Counted from the first letter of the stretch, positions 1-10,679 are shown. The stretch is 45,466 nucleotides of DNA from a bacterium (GCA_013360215.1 JABWCP010000026.1:1-45466); one strand, 5' to 3'. The notes: generated by a model not told the origin, from the sequence alone. A program made the numbers and translations.

Positions 1-639
1 ACCAAAGTATCGTTCGGCCATAACTTGCCATGCATCCGGATCGCCATCCCCGGAAATCACGAGCGTCATTTTATTTGATACATATTGCTGTCGGTAATAC
101 GCCATCAAATCATCGCGACCGATACGATCAAGATCATCCCATGAACCGATCACTAAATTTTTATACGGATGGTTTTCATACGCAAGATCAAGTACATGTT
201 CATACAATTTACCCATCGGCGCATCTTCGTAGCGTAAGCGTTTTTCTTCTTTGATGACTTCTTTCTCCGACGTTACCATGTTTTCCGGAAGCGCAAGATT
301 ATAAAACCGATCGGCTTCCATATCTATTACCATTTCCATAGCCGAAAAAGGCACCTGACTGTAATACGCCGTATAATCATGCGAAGTAAAAGCATTTTTA
401 GTACCGCCCAGCCTTTGAATAATCCACGAATTTTCACGCGGTTTAAAGCGGTTCGTACCCATCGAATAGCAGTGTTCCAGATAATGCGATATGCCCGACT
501 GGCCATTTTTTTCGGTGCGGCTGCCGACTTCAAACCAAACCATCACGGTACATATCGGTAAACGATGATCGGCATTGATCAACAGCCGCGAACCGCCGGG
601 TAGCGTAGCACGTCGTATATCAAGGTTAGAACGAGTCAT
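1..639 (-). CDS. M16 family zinc peptidase, N-terminal part (cut by window edge)
   Basis: The frame is open from the ATG at 639 to base 1, giving 213 residues of an unfinished protein. Residues 52-56 read HYLEH, the inverted zinc motif HxxEH of the M16 (insulinase/pitrilysin/processing-peptidase) family. It is followed by the family's NAFTSHDYTAYY block at 82-93 and by the EKEVIKEEKR stretch (125-134), which should supply the third zinc-binding glutamate. All catalytic elements of the first domain are therefore present; the second, non-catalytic half lies outside the window. No signal peptide is visible at this start, so the protein is cytoplasmic unless the true start differs. No strong ribosome binding site precedes the ATG. 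The substrate cannot be told from sequence. Confidence 0.9.
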   Translation of the reverse strand, partial: MTRSNLDIRRATLPGGSRLLINADHRLPICTVMVWFEVGSRTEKNGQSGISHYLEHCYSMGTNRFKPRENSWIIQRLGGTKNAFTSHDYTAYYSQVPFSAMEMVIDMEADRFYNLALPENMVTSEKEVIKEEKRLRYEDAPMGKLYEHVLDLAYENHPYKNLVIGSWDDLDRIGRDDLMAYYRQQYVSNKMTLVISGDGDPDAWQVMAERYFG

Positions 640-809
640 AAATTCATTTTATGCTGATGAACATAAACTAAAACACAGAAGTGCAAAAAACGAAGTACGG
701 TAATATTGTAGTATAGCGGAAACTTAAACTGCGCAGTGCGGAGAACAAACACCGCGCAAGAAAGCTGATTTTATTTATAATTTAAAAATTAAAATGAAGC
801 TGTCGTTTT

Positions 810-1805
810 TTAATAAAAACTCAGTCCGAGTCCCCAAAGTTTATTGCCTTTGACCGTAGACCGTAGGATCGAAAAACTTACGCCGTCACCTTCGATCGGT
901 GTCCAATAAAAAATACTTGCCGATGAGGATTGACCGGTAAGGTTATCGGCGATAGTTTCATCTTTTTTCAAAGAGATGCCGCGCAAGTAACCGAAGCGTA
1001 AATAATCATAAACTTTGAAATCGCCACCAAAGGTCATGTAGTGGCCATCCACTTCGCGTGTATATTTACTATACCCGGCTTTGGCGATAATGCGGCGAAA
1101 AAATAAACCAAAGTCAACCGTAGCCATAAAATTTTTAAATGTAGGTTTTCCCGATGTCCAAGAATAGTAACCGGACATGCCTCCTCCGAAAAACTTGTCT
1201 TTGGATTTGGCCAGGGACTTTTCATAATCTCTTTGACGGCGCTTTTCTTCTTCCCGACGCAATTTTTCATCGCCAATACCCAAAAGATTATCCACACGGG
1301 CATCAATTTCCATTTCGTAGCTCATGACATCGAGAATACTCCCTGTTTCCACATCCACGAGTTTGGTGTTAACGAGTATGTATTCTTTCAAAGGTTGATA
1401 CGTACCTACAATGATAACATTGGCGTTGAGTAGCCGGCCGACTTGCACCGATTGATCTTGATTCACATAATCCGATGCGCCGAAATCCTGTTCGCGAATC
1501 ACTTTTTCGAGCGAATTGCGTTCGACCACTTCAAACTGTAGTTTTCCCCGATTTTTCATCAGCGTCAAAACAATTTGATCGTTCACATAATTTTCAAAAA
1601 CATGGTACGTCAAGCTTTCATACGTATCGAGTCGTTCAAAATTAAAGACGCCGATACGCACCGGTGTCGTGGGATCTTTCATGCGATCACGAAGCCTGCG
1701 AATAACCCGTTTACTGGCATTCTCAATCACGTCGTCCAAATCATCTTTCGCAAAAAGAGAAAGCGATGCGGCCAAAAAAATCATGCCGTATTTCAACCAT
1801 TTCAT
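810..1805 (-). CDS. Exported CsgG/FlgO-like protein with C-terminal beta-rich domain
   Basis: 331 residues with an N-terminal signal peptide (hydrophobic residues about 7-19, then AKDD). Residues about 48-170 resemble the CsgG/FlgO/TolB-N type domain: a VRIGVFNFE strand, then VVERNSLEKVIREQ, then ANVIIVGTYQ and KLVDVETGSI. A charged linker (about 180-205) leads to a C-terminal part rich in alternating aromatic/hydrophobic strands that ends in the aromatic pattern LSFY, so this half may form or bind an outer-membrane barrel. There is an AGAGGAG-like ribosome binding site about 9 bases before the ATG. It lies 33 bases downstream of the YiiX-like gene on the same strand, probably in one transcript. 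It is probably an envelope protein; the exact role is unknown. Confidence 0.7.
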   Translation of the reverse strand: MKWLKYGMIFLAASLSLFAKDDLDDVIENASKRVIRRLRDRMKDPTTPVRIGVFNFERLDTYESLTYHVFENYVNDQIVLTLMKNRGKLQFEVVERNSLEKVIREQDFGASDYVNQDQSVQVGRLLNANVIIVGTYQPLKEYILVNTKLVDVETGSILDVMSYEMEIDARVDNLLGIGDEKLRREEEKRRQRDYEKSLAKSKDKFFGGGMSGYYSWTSGKPTFKNFMATVDFGLFFRRIIAKAGYSKYTREVDGHYMTFGGDFKVYDYLRFGYLRGISLKKDETIADNLTGQSSSASIFYWTPIEGDGVSFSILRSTVKGNKLWGLGLSFY

Positions 1806-1838
1806 AACCCAAAACTCCTCTTAAAAATCCCCAGCCCT

Positions 1839-2516
1839 TCAGCCATGCCATTCGCGCGCTACAAGAGATTCGTTTTTATTAAAATAAATTTTATTAAACT
1901 TAATGATCTCAAAATTGGGACTCAAATCGTAATCACCGGGTACGATTTGTGAAAAATTAACTCCCGGCAAAACAGGAAATCCCACCTGATTGTACGCTTC
2001 AGCGATCAGGCCGGAGCATACTTCATTGGAACCGGAAATATCCCCTAAAAACTCAGTATAATCCACTTTCTTTTTAAAAAAACTGAAAAGTAGGTTACTG
2101 ATATTGATGTGATCGTAACCCCGCCCGACATGTGACATGGCAAAAGAAACTACTTTGTCTATGGCCTCACCGCTCAATCCGAAAGGGCGGCAAACTCGAA
2201 TATTGAGGTGCGCAAGCGCCTCAACCGGATTGACTACCGTTCCCGTTGACGGCAACGGATCAATGATCTTCCCGTCACCCACATAAAGCGCACAATGACT
2301 CCATGTCGAATGGGTCACGGCCATAATAACACGGCTAATCAATTTATTACCTTCAACCAAAATAACATCACCGGGCTTCAGTGCTCGCTTAAGGTTTTCC
2401 ATGTTATTGCGTGTACGTAAGTGATAACTGATAAGATCCCGATTGAGTCTTTCGGCAAGTACCCGTGCGGCTTTTTTCTGGACGGCTTCCCACACCCATA
2501 GCAGAGGGTTTGACAT
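1839..2516 (-). CDS. YiiX/YebB-like permuted NlpC/P60-fold cysteine hydrolase
   Basis: 225 residues. The segment LKPGDVILVEG (46-56) followed by STWSHCALYVG (70-80) is the hallmark start of the circularly permuted NlpC/P60 (papain-like) fold of the YiiX/YaeF group. His74 is the expected general base and Cys167 in NEVCSGL the expected nucleophile, so the permuted order His-then-Cys is intact. Such proteins cleave amide or thioester bonds; the substrate is unknown. No signal peptide is seen. No ribosome binding site is obvious before the ATG; Met39 is an alternative start that would still keep the catalytic domain. It is divergent from the S9 peptidase, with 159 bases between them, and probably cotranscribed with the CsgG-like gene downstream. 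Confidence 0.8.
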   Translation of the reverse strand: MSNPLLWVWEAVQKKAARVLAERLNRDLISYHLRTRNNMENLKRALKPGDVILVEGNKLISRVIMAVTHSTWSHCALYVGDGKIIDPLPSTGTVVNPVEALAHLNIRVCRPFGLSGEAIDKVVSFAMSHVGRGYDHINISNLLFSFFKKKVDYTEFLGDISGSNEVCSGLIAEAYNQVGFPVLPGVNFSQIVPGDYDLSPNFEIIKFNKIYFNKNESLVAREWHG

Positions 2517-2675
2517 TTTTAAAATCCAAACAAGAGTAATACATCACAAAATCCGCTATTATTGTACTTCTTTTGCCTTCCATTTTCAATATCTATGTAG
2601 TTGCATAAAAGTTACGGAATGGATATGTTGTCGGGTCATTTTATCCCTAGCCCACGATAATCAAAGGAGCTTACC

Positions 2676-4712
2676 ATGCCTCAAGTACGTCGCTATTATT
2701 TGATGATCAGTATTTTTTTGTTATTTGGATACACGCTAAAGGCGCAAGGTAAACGCCCAATTACTGCCGACGACTTATGGGCATTTAAGCGTCTGTCGGG
2801 TTTCACCGTGTCGCCCGATAATAGATATGGTTGTTTTGTTGTCACAGACTACAATGTGAAAGAAAACAAAGGTAATTCAGATCTGTATTTGATCGAATTG
2901 GCCACAGGAAAAACAAAACGCCTTACAACCAATGTCGGCAGCGACAACTCGCCTGCATGGCACCCCAACAGTCGAACGATAGCTTTTATTTCCAAACGTG
3001 AAGGCGATTACGCCCAACTTCATCAGATAGACATTGACGGCGGCGAAGCCTCCTTGATCACAGAGATGCCGATGGGAGCCGCCGCTCCGAAATTTTTTCC
3101 TGACGGAAAACGCATTGCTTTCGTGAGTACGATATTGCCCGCGTATGAAAATGATTTTGACGGGATGAAAAAAAATTTGAAAGAACGCAAAGATTCCAAA
3201 ATGTCGGCTAAAGTGTCTGAAAATCGTTTTTTCCGTTATTGGGATACATGGCTGACAGACGGTTATGTCCCGCATTTATACAGTTATCACATCGAAACTA
3301 AAGAACGCAAAGACCTCACACCGGGGCTCAATGCGTTGGTCAGTTCCGATGGCTCTTTGGATTACGATATCAGCCCGGACGGTCAATGGATAACTTTTAC
3401 CCGTAATAGTTCTCATCCTCCCTACGCACAGCTCAACAGCGATGTTTTTCTCTTTAAGGTCGGCGAATACGCTTCGGCCGTTAATATCACGGCAGATAAT
3501 CTCGATGATGACGGCGGTGCGGTTTTTTCCAAAGACGGTAAATCGTTGTGGTATAGCCGTTCGTTTGAGAAAAATCATCCCGATCTGAGCCATGTCGTCC
3601 GCTATGATCTGACATCAAAAGAACATAAAGTCATAACCGATAAAATGGATCGCAGTTTCGGTTCCTACACGGAGTCCGATAATAAAAAAGACTGGTACTT
3701 TGTAGCGGAAGACATGGGGCGTACGTCCGTATATAACTACAATACGCAAAACCAGAAAATTGAAAAAATATTCACCGAAGGCGGCATGGCCAATATGAAT
3801 GTGGGCGCCGACAAACTTTGGTTCTTACGCACAAGTATTTCATCCCCTGCTGAAATCTGGGAATATAATTTCAAAACCAAAAAAGCCGGAGCGGTAACGT
3901 CGTTTAACAAATCGCTTTTGGATTCTTTGGATTTCGGTAAAACGGAATCGCTCACTTTCAAAGGCGCGGACAATGACGATGTCCAGATGTACGTAGTTTA
4001 CCCTCCAAATTTTGATCCGAACAAAAAATATCCTCTGGTTCATATGATTCACGGCGGCCCCCATGGTGCCTTTGGCGATGACTGGAGTTACCGCTGGAAC
4101 GCGCATGCCTTTGCCGCGCCGGGTTATGTCGTAGCTTTGATCAATTTTCACGGCTCGACCGGTTTCGGTAAATCCTTTATGAAATCCATCGTCGGTGCAC
4201 ACGGAGATAAGCCATTTACCGACATTATGCGCGGTACGGATTATTTGCTGCAAAAATACAGCTTTCTCGACAGCACACGTATGGCGGCCAGCGGCGGAAG
4301 TTACGGCGGATATCTAGTCAATTGGATTGCCGGCCATACCAATCGCTTCAAATGCCTCATCAGCCATGCCGGCGTATATAACCTGATGGGCCAATTTGCC
4401 TCCGATGTGACTTTTGATCGTGTTATCAATTATGACGGATCACCTTGGGCCGGTCGTTACGAACAAATCAACCGTTGGAGCCCGGCTTTTTTTGCTCATA
4501 ATTTTTCAACACCTATGTTGATTATTCATGGCGAAAAAGATTATCGCGTCGTCGTCACTCAGGGTATTGAAATATACGGTGTACTTACGGGTAAAGGCGT
4601 TCCCGCGCGTCTCGTGTACTATCCCAATGAAAACCACTGGATTTTGCAGCCGCAAAATTCCATTTATTGGAACAAAGAAGTGCGCGATTGGTTCGCACGT
4701 TGGTTGAAATAA
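2676..4712 (+). CDS. Exported S9 family prolyl-oligopeptidase-type serine peptidase
   Basis: 678 residues. Signal peptide at about 1-23 (LMISIFLLFGYTLKAQG), then a beta-propeller with TolB/WD-like repeats (SPDNRY, SPAWHPNSR, FFPDGKR, SPDGQWI). The C-terminal alpha/beta hydrolase domain (about 430-678) has the triad Ser542 in GGSYGGY, Asp622 in GEKDYR and His654 in NENHWI, the order and spacing of the S9C/acylaminoacyl-peptidase group. HMIHGGPHG at about 460 is the usual oxyanion-side HGGP motif. AAAGGAG precedes the ATG at good spacing and fixes the start. It should act on short peptides in the periplasm. A strong terminator hairpin follows the stop codon. Confidence 0.93.
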   Translation: MPQVRRYYLMISIFLLFGYTLKAQGKRPITADDLWAFKRLSGFTVSPDNRYGCFVVTDYNVKENKGNSDLYLIELATGKTKRLTTNVGSDNSPAWHPNSRTIAFISKREGDYAQLHQIDIDGGEASLITEMPMGAAAPKFFPDGKRIAFVSTILPAYENDFDGMKKNLKERKDSKMSAKVSENRFFRYWDTWLTDGYVPHLYSYHIETKERKDLTPGLNALVSSDGSLDYDISPDGQWITFTRNSSHPPYAQLNSDVFLFKVGEYASAVNITADNLDDDGGAVFSKDGKSLWYSRSFEKNHPDLSHVVRYDLTSKEHKVITDKMDRSFGSYTESDNKKDWYFVAEDMGRTSVYNYNTQNQKIEKIFTEGGMANMNVGADKLWFLRTSISSPAEIWEYNFKTKKAGAVTSFNKSLLDSLDFGKTESLTFKGADNDDVQMYVVYPPNFDPNKKYPLVHMIHGGPHGAFGDDWSYRWNAHAFAAPGYVVALINFHGSTGFGKSFMKSIVGAHGDKPFTDIMRGTDYLLQKYSFLDSTRMAASGGSYGGYLVNWIAGHTNRFKCLISHAGVYNLMGQFASDVTFDRVINYDGSPWAGRYEQINRWSPAFFAHNFSTPMLIIHGEKDYRVVVTQGIEIYGVLTGKGVPARLVYYPNENHWILQPQNSIYWNKEVRDWFARWLK

Positions 4713-4735
4713 ACATTTCATATAATTATAGCACA

Positions 4736-4771
4736 AAAGGTCAAACGACTACGTTTGACCTTTATTTTTTT
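4736..4771 (+). terminator. Rho-independent terminator after the S9 peptidase gene
   Basis: A perfect 12-bp inverted repeat (4736-4747 with 4752-4763, 4-base loop) is followed by a run of T broken by one A up to 4771. It lies 23 bases after the S9 stop codon and ends only 11 bases before the ATG of the DUF255 gene, so it also sits in the leader of that gene. Confidence 0.9.
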
Positions 4772-4782
4772 ACTTCATCACT

Positions 4783-6906
4783 ATGCTGCCTGTACTTACA
4801 AACGAAGAATTATCCCAACTGCCCCCGGACGGTGGCACTGAATATAACCGGCTAATTTTTGAAAAAAGCCCCTACCTGCTCCAACACGCACGTAATCCTG
4901 TAAAGTGGTGGTCATGGTGTGACGAAGCGTTTGAAACAGCACGCGCCGAAGATAAGCCTGTTTTTTTATCCATCGGTTATGCGACATGCCACTGGTGCCA
5001 TGTAATGGAACATGAATCGTTTGAAGATGCCGAAATTGCCTCAGCGATGAACGCATCGTTTATCTGCGTCAAAGTAGATCGCGAAGAAAGGCCCGACATT
5101 GACCATGTCTATATGGCCGTCACGCAAGCCATGACAGGTCATGGCGGATGGCCGATGACGGTACTGATGACATGGGATAAAAAACCTTTTTTTACCGGAA
5201 CGTACTTTCCCAAACGCAGCCGGCACGGCCGCATCGGCATGAATGATCTGATCAAAGCTATCAACGACGCGTGGCTGCACCGTAAAGACGATGTTTTGAC
5301 CAATGCCCGTCAAATCGTTGAATCTGTATCAAAAGCCGAAGCAAGCGAGCCTAAGCCCTTACGTACGGTGATCGTGTCGGAAGCGGTGGAGATGTTTAAA
5401 AACCAATTTGATCAGCGTTATGCAGGTTTCGGAAATGCGCCCAAATTTCCCACACCACATAACATATCTTTTTTACTACGATATTATCATACCACGCATG
5501 ATGCGGACGTCCTCCAAATGGTCGTACGAACATTGGACGCTATGCGATGGGGTGGTATTTATGATCATATCGGATTTGGATTTCACCGCTACTCCACCGA
5601 TGCACGATGGTTTTTACCGCATTTTGAAAAAATGCTCTACGATCAGGCTTTAACGGCTATCGCCTACACCGAAGCCTATCAAGTGACCGGATATGCTCGA
5701 TTTAAAGAAACAGCACAGAATATTTTGGAGTATGTACTACGCGACATGGAAGCGCCGGACGGCGGATTTTATTCGGCCGAAGATGCCGACAGCGAGGGTG
5801 AAGAGGGAAAATTTTATTTATGGACGTTCAGTGAAATCGAGACCATACTTGGAACTAAAGACGCTGAATTATTTGCAAAGGTATATAACCTGGATCGAGA
5901 TGGTAATTATTATGATGAAGCCACACGCGAGCCCAATGGGTCGAACATCATATTTTTGACCAAAGAATGGTCAGAGATCTCGACCGAAACCGGAATTACT
6001 GAACATGCATTGCGTGAACAACTAAACCTAATGCGAAAAAAACTGCTTGAAGTACGCTCACGTCGCACGCGGCCTTTAAAAGACGATAAGATTCTTACGG
6101 ATTGGAATGGCTTGATGGTTGCCGCATTATGCAAGGCCGCTCAGGTTTTTGACGACGCAACCTATGTACATGCCGCGATGCGTGCCGAACATTTTATCCG
6201 CACGCGTATGATGACGAAGGATGGTCACCTGTATAAACGTCATCGTCTGGGTGAATCCGGATTACCGGCTCATTTGGACGACTACGCGTTTTGGATATGG
6301 GGATTGATTGAACTTGTGGAAACTACGGGCGAAGTACAATTTCTAAAAGAAGCGCGACGATTAACAACTATCGTGATTGATGAATTTGAAGATCGCGACA
6401 ACGGCGGATTTTATTTTACCTCGCAATACGGTGAATCCTTGATCCGCCGTGCTAAAGAACTATACGACGGCGCAATACCTTCCGGTAACTCCGTAATGCT
6501 ATCCAATCTGTACCGTATGAGCCGCTTGCTGCACGAACCGGCTTTAGCCGAAAAAGCAGAACGTATCGGTTTATCATTCGCCGATACCATTCATCGCATG
6601 CCTATGGCGTATGCACAATTTTTGAGCGGATGGGATCGACTGCACCAAGCGCCGATGGAGATCATTATCACGGGAACAAAAGGCAACGCTATATTTCAGG
6701 CTATGTCAACTTTGGCACATCACACATACCATGCGAACAAAACTTTAATCATCAAATCATCGGATGCGTGGGATGATTTGTCACCTCAGTATAAAAATTA
6801 TCCGAACAATTCAGATAATGCTAAAGCCTATGTATGCCGCGATTTTCATTGTGAGGCACCGACAGCGACGGCAGAAGAATTTAGGAATCTATTAAATATG
6901 CATTAA
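4783..6906 (+). CDS. DUF255 thioredoxin-domain protein (YyaL/SPATA20 family)
   Basis: 707 residues, the normal family length. The signature [18 protein letters not shown] is at 26-43, and the thioredoxin-like domain (about 25-185) carries the redox-like motif CHWCH at 69-73 followed by the DREERPDID block. The rest is an alpha/alpha toroid (six-hairpin) like that of N-acyl-glucosamine epimerases and glycosidases (for example [20 protein letters not shown], then a conserved DWNGLM segment). Biochemical function is unproven in the family. No signal peptide. The ATG has no ribosome binding site and lies 11 bases after a terminator T-run, so the start or transcription mode is odd; about 20 residues precede the first conserved block, which still fits the family. 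Confidence 0.92.
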   Translation: MLPVLTNEELSQLPPDGGTEYNRLIFEKSPYLLQHARNPVKWWSWCDEAFETARAEDKPVFLSIGYATCHWCHVMEHESFEDAEIASAMNASFICVKVDREERPDIDHVYMAVTQAMTGHGGWPMTVLMTWDKKPFFTGTYFPKRSRHGRIGMNDLIKAINDAWLHRKDDVLTNARQIVESVSKAEASEPKPLRTVIVSEAVEMFKNQFDQRYAGFGNAPKFPTPHNISFLLRYYHTTHDADVLQMVVRTLDAMRWGGIYDHIGFGFHRYSTDARWFLPHFEKMLYDQALTAIAYTEAYQVTGYARFKETAQNILEYVLRDMEAPDGGFYSAEDADSEGEEGKFYLWTFSEIETILGTKDAELFAKVYNLDRDGNYYDEATREPNGSNIIFLTKEWSEISTETGITEHALREQLNLMRKKLLEVRSRRTRPLKDDKILTDWNGLMVAALCKAAQVFDDATYVHAAMRAEHFIRTRMMTKDGHLYKRHRLGESGLPAHLDDYAFWIWGLIELVETTGEVQFLKEARRLTTIVIDEFEDRDNGGFYFTSQYGESLIRRAKELYDGAIPSGNSVMLSNLYRMSRLLHEPALAEKAERIGLSFADTIHRMPMAYAQFLSGWDRLHQAPMEIIITGTKGNAIFQAMSTLAHHTYHANKTLIIKSSDAWDDLSPQYKNYPNNSDNAKAYVCRDFHCEAPTATAEEFRNLLNMH

Positions 6907-7185
6907 CTCAAGCACGTCAAAACACGAATTAATCAAAAAAGATACACGCTATTTCTTGTTGATAGATTCAAATTATATCTCCAAATCATGTACATGAGCA
7001 TGTATATAGTATAATAATTACAACGCTTCCCCACCAACCATACACACTGCGCTTTCAACAAGCGATTTTAATTTATCATTGAGCAAATGCTGTTATAGCA
7101 ATTATTATCAATAATTATGAATCAACTTTTTACGCCAAATCGGCTACACATATTGACGTTGAAAGCGAAGCAATACTATCAACTT

Positions 7186-8361
7186 TTATTTACTTAATAC
7201 ATCAGTCGGTAATTTAACTCTATTAATTACGACATTAAGTTTATCGGCACCAACGGCCGTGCCTTTCGGAATTGCACCACCTATCAAATCAAAGACATTA
7301 TCACGTCGTACGATCGAATAACCTAGGCTGTAGGTACTGTCATTATACGTGTTCATATCCATTTCTGAACCATCTTCTATCTTTACGATTACTGAAAAAG
7401 CCTGTGTCATTCGAACTCTTGTATCAATGAATCCGCCTATCAACGCTGCGTTATCATTAATCGCAACTATACAACTACTTTCATTATTTTTGCTTGTGTA
7501 ATAATTCTGCGCCCAACTCACATCTCCGATAGCATTGGTCTTAACAGCGAACGTTGACGTCGAGCCCACCACAGTACTAACACGAGCTCGCCCGGCAAAA
7601 ATAAAACCGCCATCCGGTAATACGATCACGCTTCGTGCCTCAGATACAGATCCGGCCGCATAAACTCTACTCCACACTTCTTCTCCATCTGAAGTTATCT
7701 GAGTAAGTGATGCCTGATAAGGTGTTTGACCGTCAGAGCGGTTTCCGGCTATTATGTATCCTCCATTGGCCAACGCTTGTATATCACGCCCCGCATCCGC
7801 ATAAACCTGACCTATCGTCCGTTGCCAAATCAGGCTTCCGTCTTGGCCTATTTTAACTAAAAACATATCTCCTCCTCCCGCTCCAAAACTTAACGTTGTT
7901 CCGAGCGCCATGATCGCACCATCCTCCGCCTGCGCCAGCGCCCGACCCTCGTCCGTATTCCGCCCCCCAAATGTTCTTGACCACAACACTTCACCTCTTT
8001 CATTCATCTTCACTACCAACATGTCCGTATTAAAAGCCGAATATTCCACGCTCCCAATGGCTACTATAGATCGATCTTTCAATTCCATCACGTCATAACA
8101 TTTATCAATCGTATGTCCACCAATAGTTTTTGCCCACAGCCTACGATTATCTTTATCAAACTTCATAAATAGCATCTCTTGATTGTCTCGGATACTCGTT
8201 GTCGTTCCGCCGATAACCATGCCTCCGTCAAAAGTTGCAGTAGAGGATACGGCATATTCGTCTTTACCAAAATCAATCATTGTCTCTTTTTGGATTGTCT
8301 TTACTTCCTCACAGGACAATATGATCGTTATAATCATTCCTATTATTATATGATTCTTCAT
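7186..8361 (-). CDS. Lipoprotein with repeated beta-propeller blades
   Basis: 391 residues. The N-terminus is a lipoprotein signal with the lipobox IILSC (Cys17). The mature part is made of about six 45-55-residue repeats with the pattern DGG-hydrophobic-GGTTTS, D-hydrophobic-VVKMNERGEVLWSRTFGG, as in propeller lipoproteins of FCB bacteria (SBBP/delta-60-like repeats). It is translationally coupled to the TonB-dependent receptor: the receptor stop TAA forms the start of this gene's TAAGGAG ribosome binding site, 7 bases before the ATG. A surface or periplasmic accessory role for the receptor is an inference from that coupling. The substrate is unknown. Confidence 0.75.
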   Translation of the reverse strand: MKNHIIIGMIITIILSCEEVKTIQKETMIDFGKDEYAVSSTATFDGGMVIGGTTTSIRDNQEMLFMKFDKDNRRLWAKTIGGHTIDKCYDVMELKDRSIVAIGSVEYSAFNTDMLVVKMNERGEVLWSRTFGGRNTDEGRALAQAEDGAIMALGTTLSFGAGGGDMFLVKIGQDGSLIWQRTIGQVYADAGRDIQALANGGYIIAGNRSDGQTPYQASLTQITSDGEEVWSRVYAAGSVSEARSVIVLPDGGFIFAGRARVSTVVGSTSTFAVKTNAIGDVSWAQNYYTSKNNESSCIVAINDNAALIGGFIDTRVRMTQAFSVIVKIEDGSEMDMNTYNDSTYSLGYSIVRRDNVFDLIGGAIPKGTAVGADKLNVVINRVKLPTDVLSK

Positions 8362-8372
8362 TGTCGTTCTCC

Positions 8373-10679
8373 TTACTTCGTGCGTGGTAAACTAAACTCC
8401 ATGCTAATTCCAAGCGAAAAGAATCTAGGAAAATACTCCTGATCTTCGACCGTAAAAGGTGCAAGCGTACCATCGCTTTTTACATGGCGTTTCCATGCGC
8501 GCTGTCGAACATTTTTATGATCCGTAATGTTGATTATACTCCCATACGCAACGAAATTCATCTGCCCTGTCACCCATTTTTTGTCAATGCGCAGATCAAC
8601 CGTGTAAAAAGTCGGAAGACGGCCGCTATTCTTCGTTTGCGTTTGATAATAGACCTTACTGTTTTCCACTGTGCCATCACCTATGATTTTTACATTACTC
8701 GGCGTATAAGGATCTCCACTGCGCACTCTAAACATTCCGGAAAAGTTCACCATTTTCCCCAAGTCAATAATATTATTTACTGTTAGCATATGCGTTCGAT
8801 CGAGGTCACGATACGTCTCAAAATCATTCTCATCTCGTATGTGGCTCGTGCCCAGTGAATAGGCAATGCTTACTAAGTTTTGCGTCTTGTACTTATGCTT
8901 GATTAGCAGATCAATTCCGGTTGCAAATCCTGTTCGAGTTTGATACGGCTTATCCACAACCCCTACACCTTCGATGCGATTTGAAAAATCAAATGTAAAA
9001 TCATCGAATAAAACCGGATAATCTTTATAATACCCGTCTAAGGTCATGCTTGTATTATCATCGTATTGATATAACAAAGATGCAATGTAATGAATACTTT
9101 TTTCAGGCTTTTTGTTTGGAAGGTGTTGATTGTCATAGGTTCGTAATTTTTGAAAGTTATCAGGCTGGTAATACCATCCATAAGCAAAACGCAAGGTCAT
9201 GGCTTCGGTTATATCGTGGCTTAGCGCCGCACGCGGGGAAATTTGAAATCCCGTGCTATAACTTTGCGTAGAACCCCTCACCCCTATAAGAAAGGAGGTC
9301 CTATCCGTAAACTTATGTGTGTTTTGAAGATAACCGGCCCCTGTATATCCTGAAAACTTGCTGTCAACAAAAATGATGTCGGTTGATACGACGATAGGCG
9401 TAGTTTCTGTCGGGTCTAATCTGAATTCACGGTAATAGTAATCACTCCAGAACTGATTAAACTCACCTCCAAATTCGACGATATTTTTCTTGTTTAGTTT
9501 CCAAAAATGATCTTGCTTGGCCGTAATCAAGTGTGTACTACGTGTATCGCGGTTGTCGTCAGTAAAACTGCCATCAAAAGAAAAGGATGCGGCTTTATCC
9601 AAATGTTGGTAACCGACAGTTGTCGAAAAGAAACGATCATCATTCGTGTAGTGATACCAATTTAACCATGTGTAATAATTAGTCTTATTGCTTTTAAAAA
9701 ACTCGTTTCGAATAATTTTAGAGTCTTTTTTATATGATATTTTATCACTTAATACCATATAATTTAGCGATAGTTTGTTTTTGGAGTCTGCTTTGTAGTC
9801 TACTTTGGACCAAAAGTCCCATACTATAGCAGGAAAATTATTGTCAATCGCATTCTCAAGAAGAAAAAGGTAACTTCTGCGGCCACTGATGAAAACATTG
9901 GTCCGATCATTAATGCGCTGATGAATGGCTGCCGAAGCATTGCTAAAATCTATGGTCGCCTTAATCGAGTCATCCTGAATCTGGTCTACGGTGTTAATAA
10001 AAAGAACACCGGACATACGATCACTGTATTTCGGCGCAAAACCTCCGGTTAGAACCTTCATGCTTTTCACAAGATCGGAACTTATAACACTGTAAGGTCC
10101 GTCAATTTCTTCAAGATGAAATGGTTCACGAATTTCGAGATTATCAATAATAACCGCCGTCTCATCCGGATTACCGCCTTTGACGTGCGGCTTAGAACTC
10201 CACTCACTATTAGAAATACCGGGAACCGTCTGTAATGTACGGTAAACATCTTTACTGAAAACTTGTACAGAATTCATAATTTCCTGTGTTGTTACCGTCG
10301 ATGATGCCCCTTCATCTATGGACATTTCCGTCACGCCGGGCGTGATCTCCTGCGCTTCGAAAACGATCGCTTGCTCCTCCATCTTAATGGGAAAGTTAAT
10401 ATCCTTGAAAAGCTGCACTTTGCGCGTCACACGCTTATAGCCTACACGCGTGAGTACAAGTGTGTAATAGCCTTTCTTAAGATCTTTGATTGCAAAATAA
10501 CCGGCTGTGTCTGTGAGAGTGCCTTTTTGAATTTCCTGAACGTACACATTGACCGATGGCATAGGACGCCCCGTGTAGAGATCTTTGACTGTTCCATCCA
10601 ATGAAAATGTCACTTGTGCTGAAAGAGAAAAAATACCCACAAGCAGAAACAACCCCGAAAGACTTAAACGATAGATCAT
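8373..10679 (-). CDS. TonB-dependent outer-membrane receptor with carboxypeptidase-regulatory-like N-domain
   Basis: 768 residues. Signal peptide at about 1-21 (ending SLSAQ), then a CarboxypepD_reg-like/beta-sandwich domain at about 27-108 (GTVKDLYTGRPMPSVNVYV, DTAGYFAIKDLKKGYY). The plug follows at about 125-230 (VQVFSKDVYRTLQTVPGIS, VKGGNPDETAVIIDNLEI, MSGVLFINT), then a long barrel of alternating strands ending RFFSLGISMEFSLP. This is the FCB-type receptor architecture. GGAGGT lies 5 bases before the ATG. The stop overlaps the ribosome binding site of the lipoprotein gene. Substrate unknown; neighbours do not indicate iron or vitamin uptake. No obvious TonB box was identified. Confidence 0.93.
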   Translation of the reverse strand: MIYRLSLSGLFLLVGIFSLSAQVTFSLDGTVKDLYTGRPMPSVNVYVQEIQKGTLTDTAGYFAIKDLKKGYYTLVLTRVGYKRVTRKVQLFKDINFPIKMEEQAIVFEAQEITPGVTEMSIDEGASSTVTTQEIMNSVQVFSKDVYRTLQTVPGISNSEWSSKPHVKGGNPDETAVIIDNLEIREPFHLEEIDGPYSVISSDLVKSMKVLTGGFAPKYSDRMSGVLFINTVDQIQDDSIKATIDFSNASAAIHQRINDRTNVFISGRRSYLFLLENAIDNNFPAIVWDFWSKVDYKADSKNKLSLNYMVLSDKISYKKDSKIIRNEFFKSNKTNYYTWLNWYHYTNDDRFFSTTVGYQHLDKAASFSFDGSFTDDNRDTRSTHLITAKQDHFWKLNKKNIVEFGGEFNQFWSDYYYREFRLDPTETTPIVVSTDIIFVDSKFSGYTGAGYLQNTHKFTDRTSFLIGVRGSTQSYSTGFQISPRAALSHDITEAMTLRFAYGWYYQPDNFQKLRTYDNQHLPNKKPEKSIHYIASLLYQYDDNTSMTLDGYYKDYPVLFDDFTFDFSNRIEGVGVVDKPYQTRTGFATGIDLLIKHKYKTQNLVSIAYSLGTSHIRDENDFETYRDLDRTHMLTVNNIIDLGKMVNFSGMFRVRSGDPYTPSNVKIIGDGTVENSKVYYQTQTKNSGRLPTFYTVDLRIDKKWVTGQMNFVAYGSIINITDHKNVRQRAWKRHVKSDGTLAPFTVEDQEYFPRFFSLGISMEFSLPRTK

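Noticed and set aside
7090-7130. AT-rich inverted repeat between the DUF255 and propeller-lipoprotein genes as a terminator
   Set aside because: The stem is only A-T pairs without a T-run in the right place, so it is probably composition.
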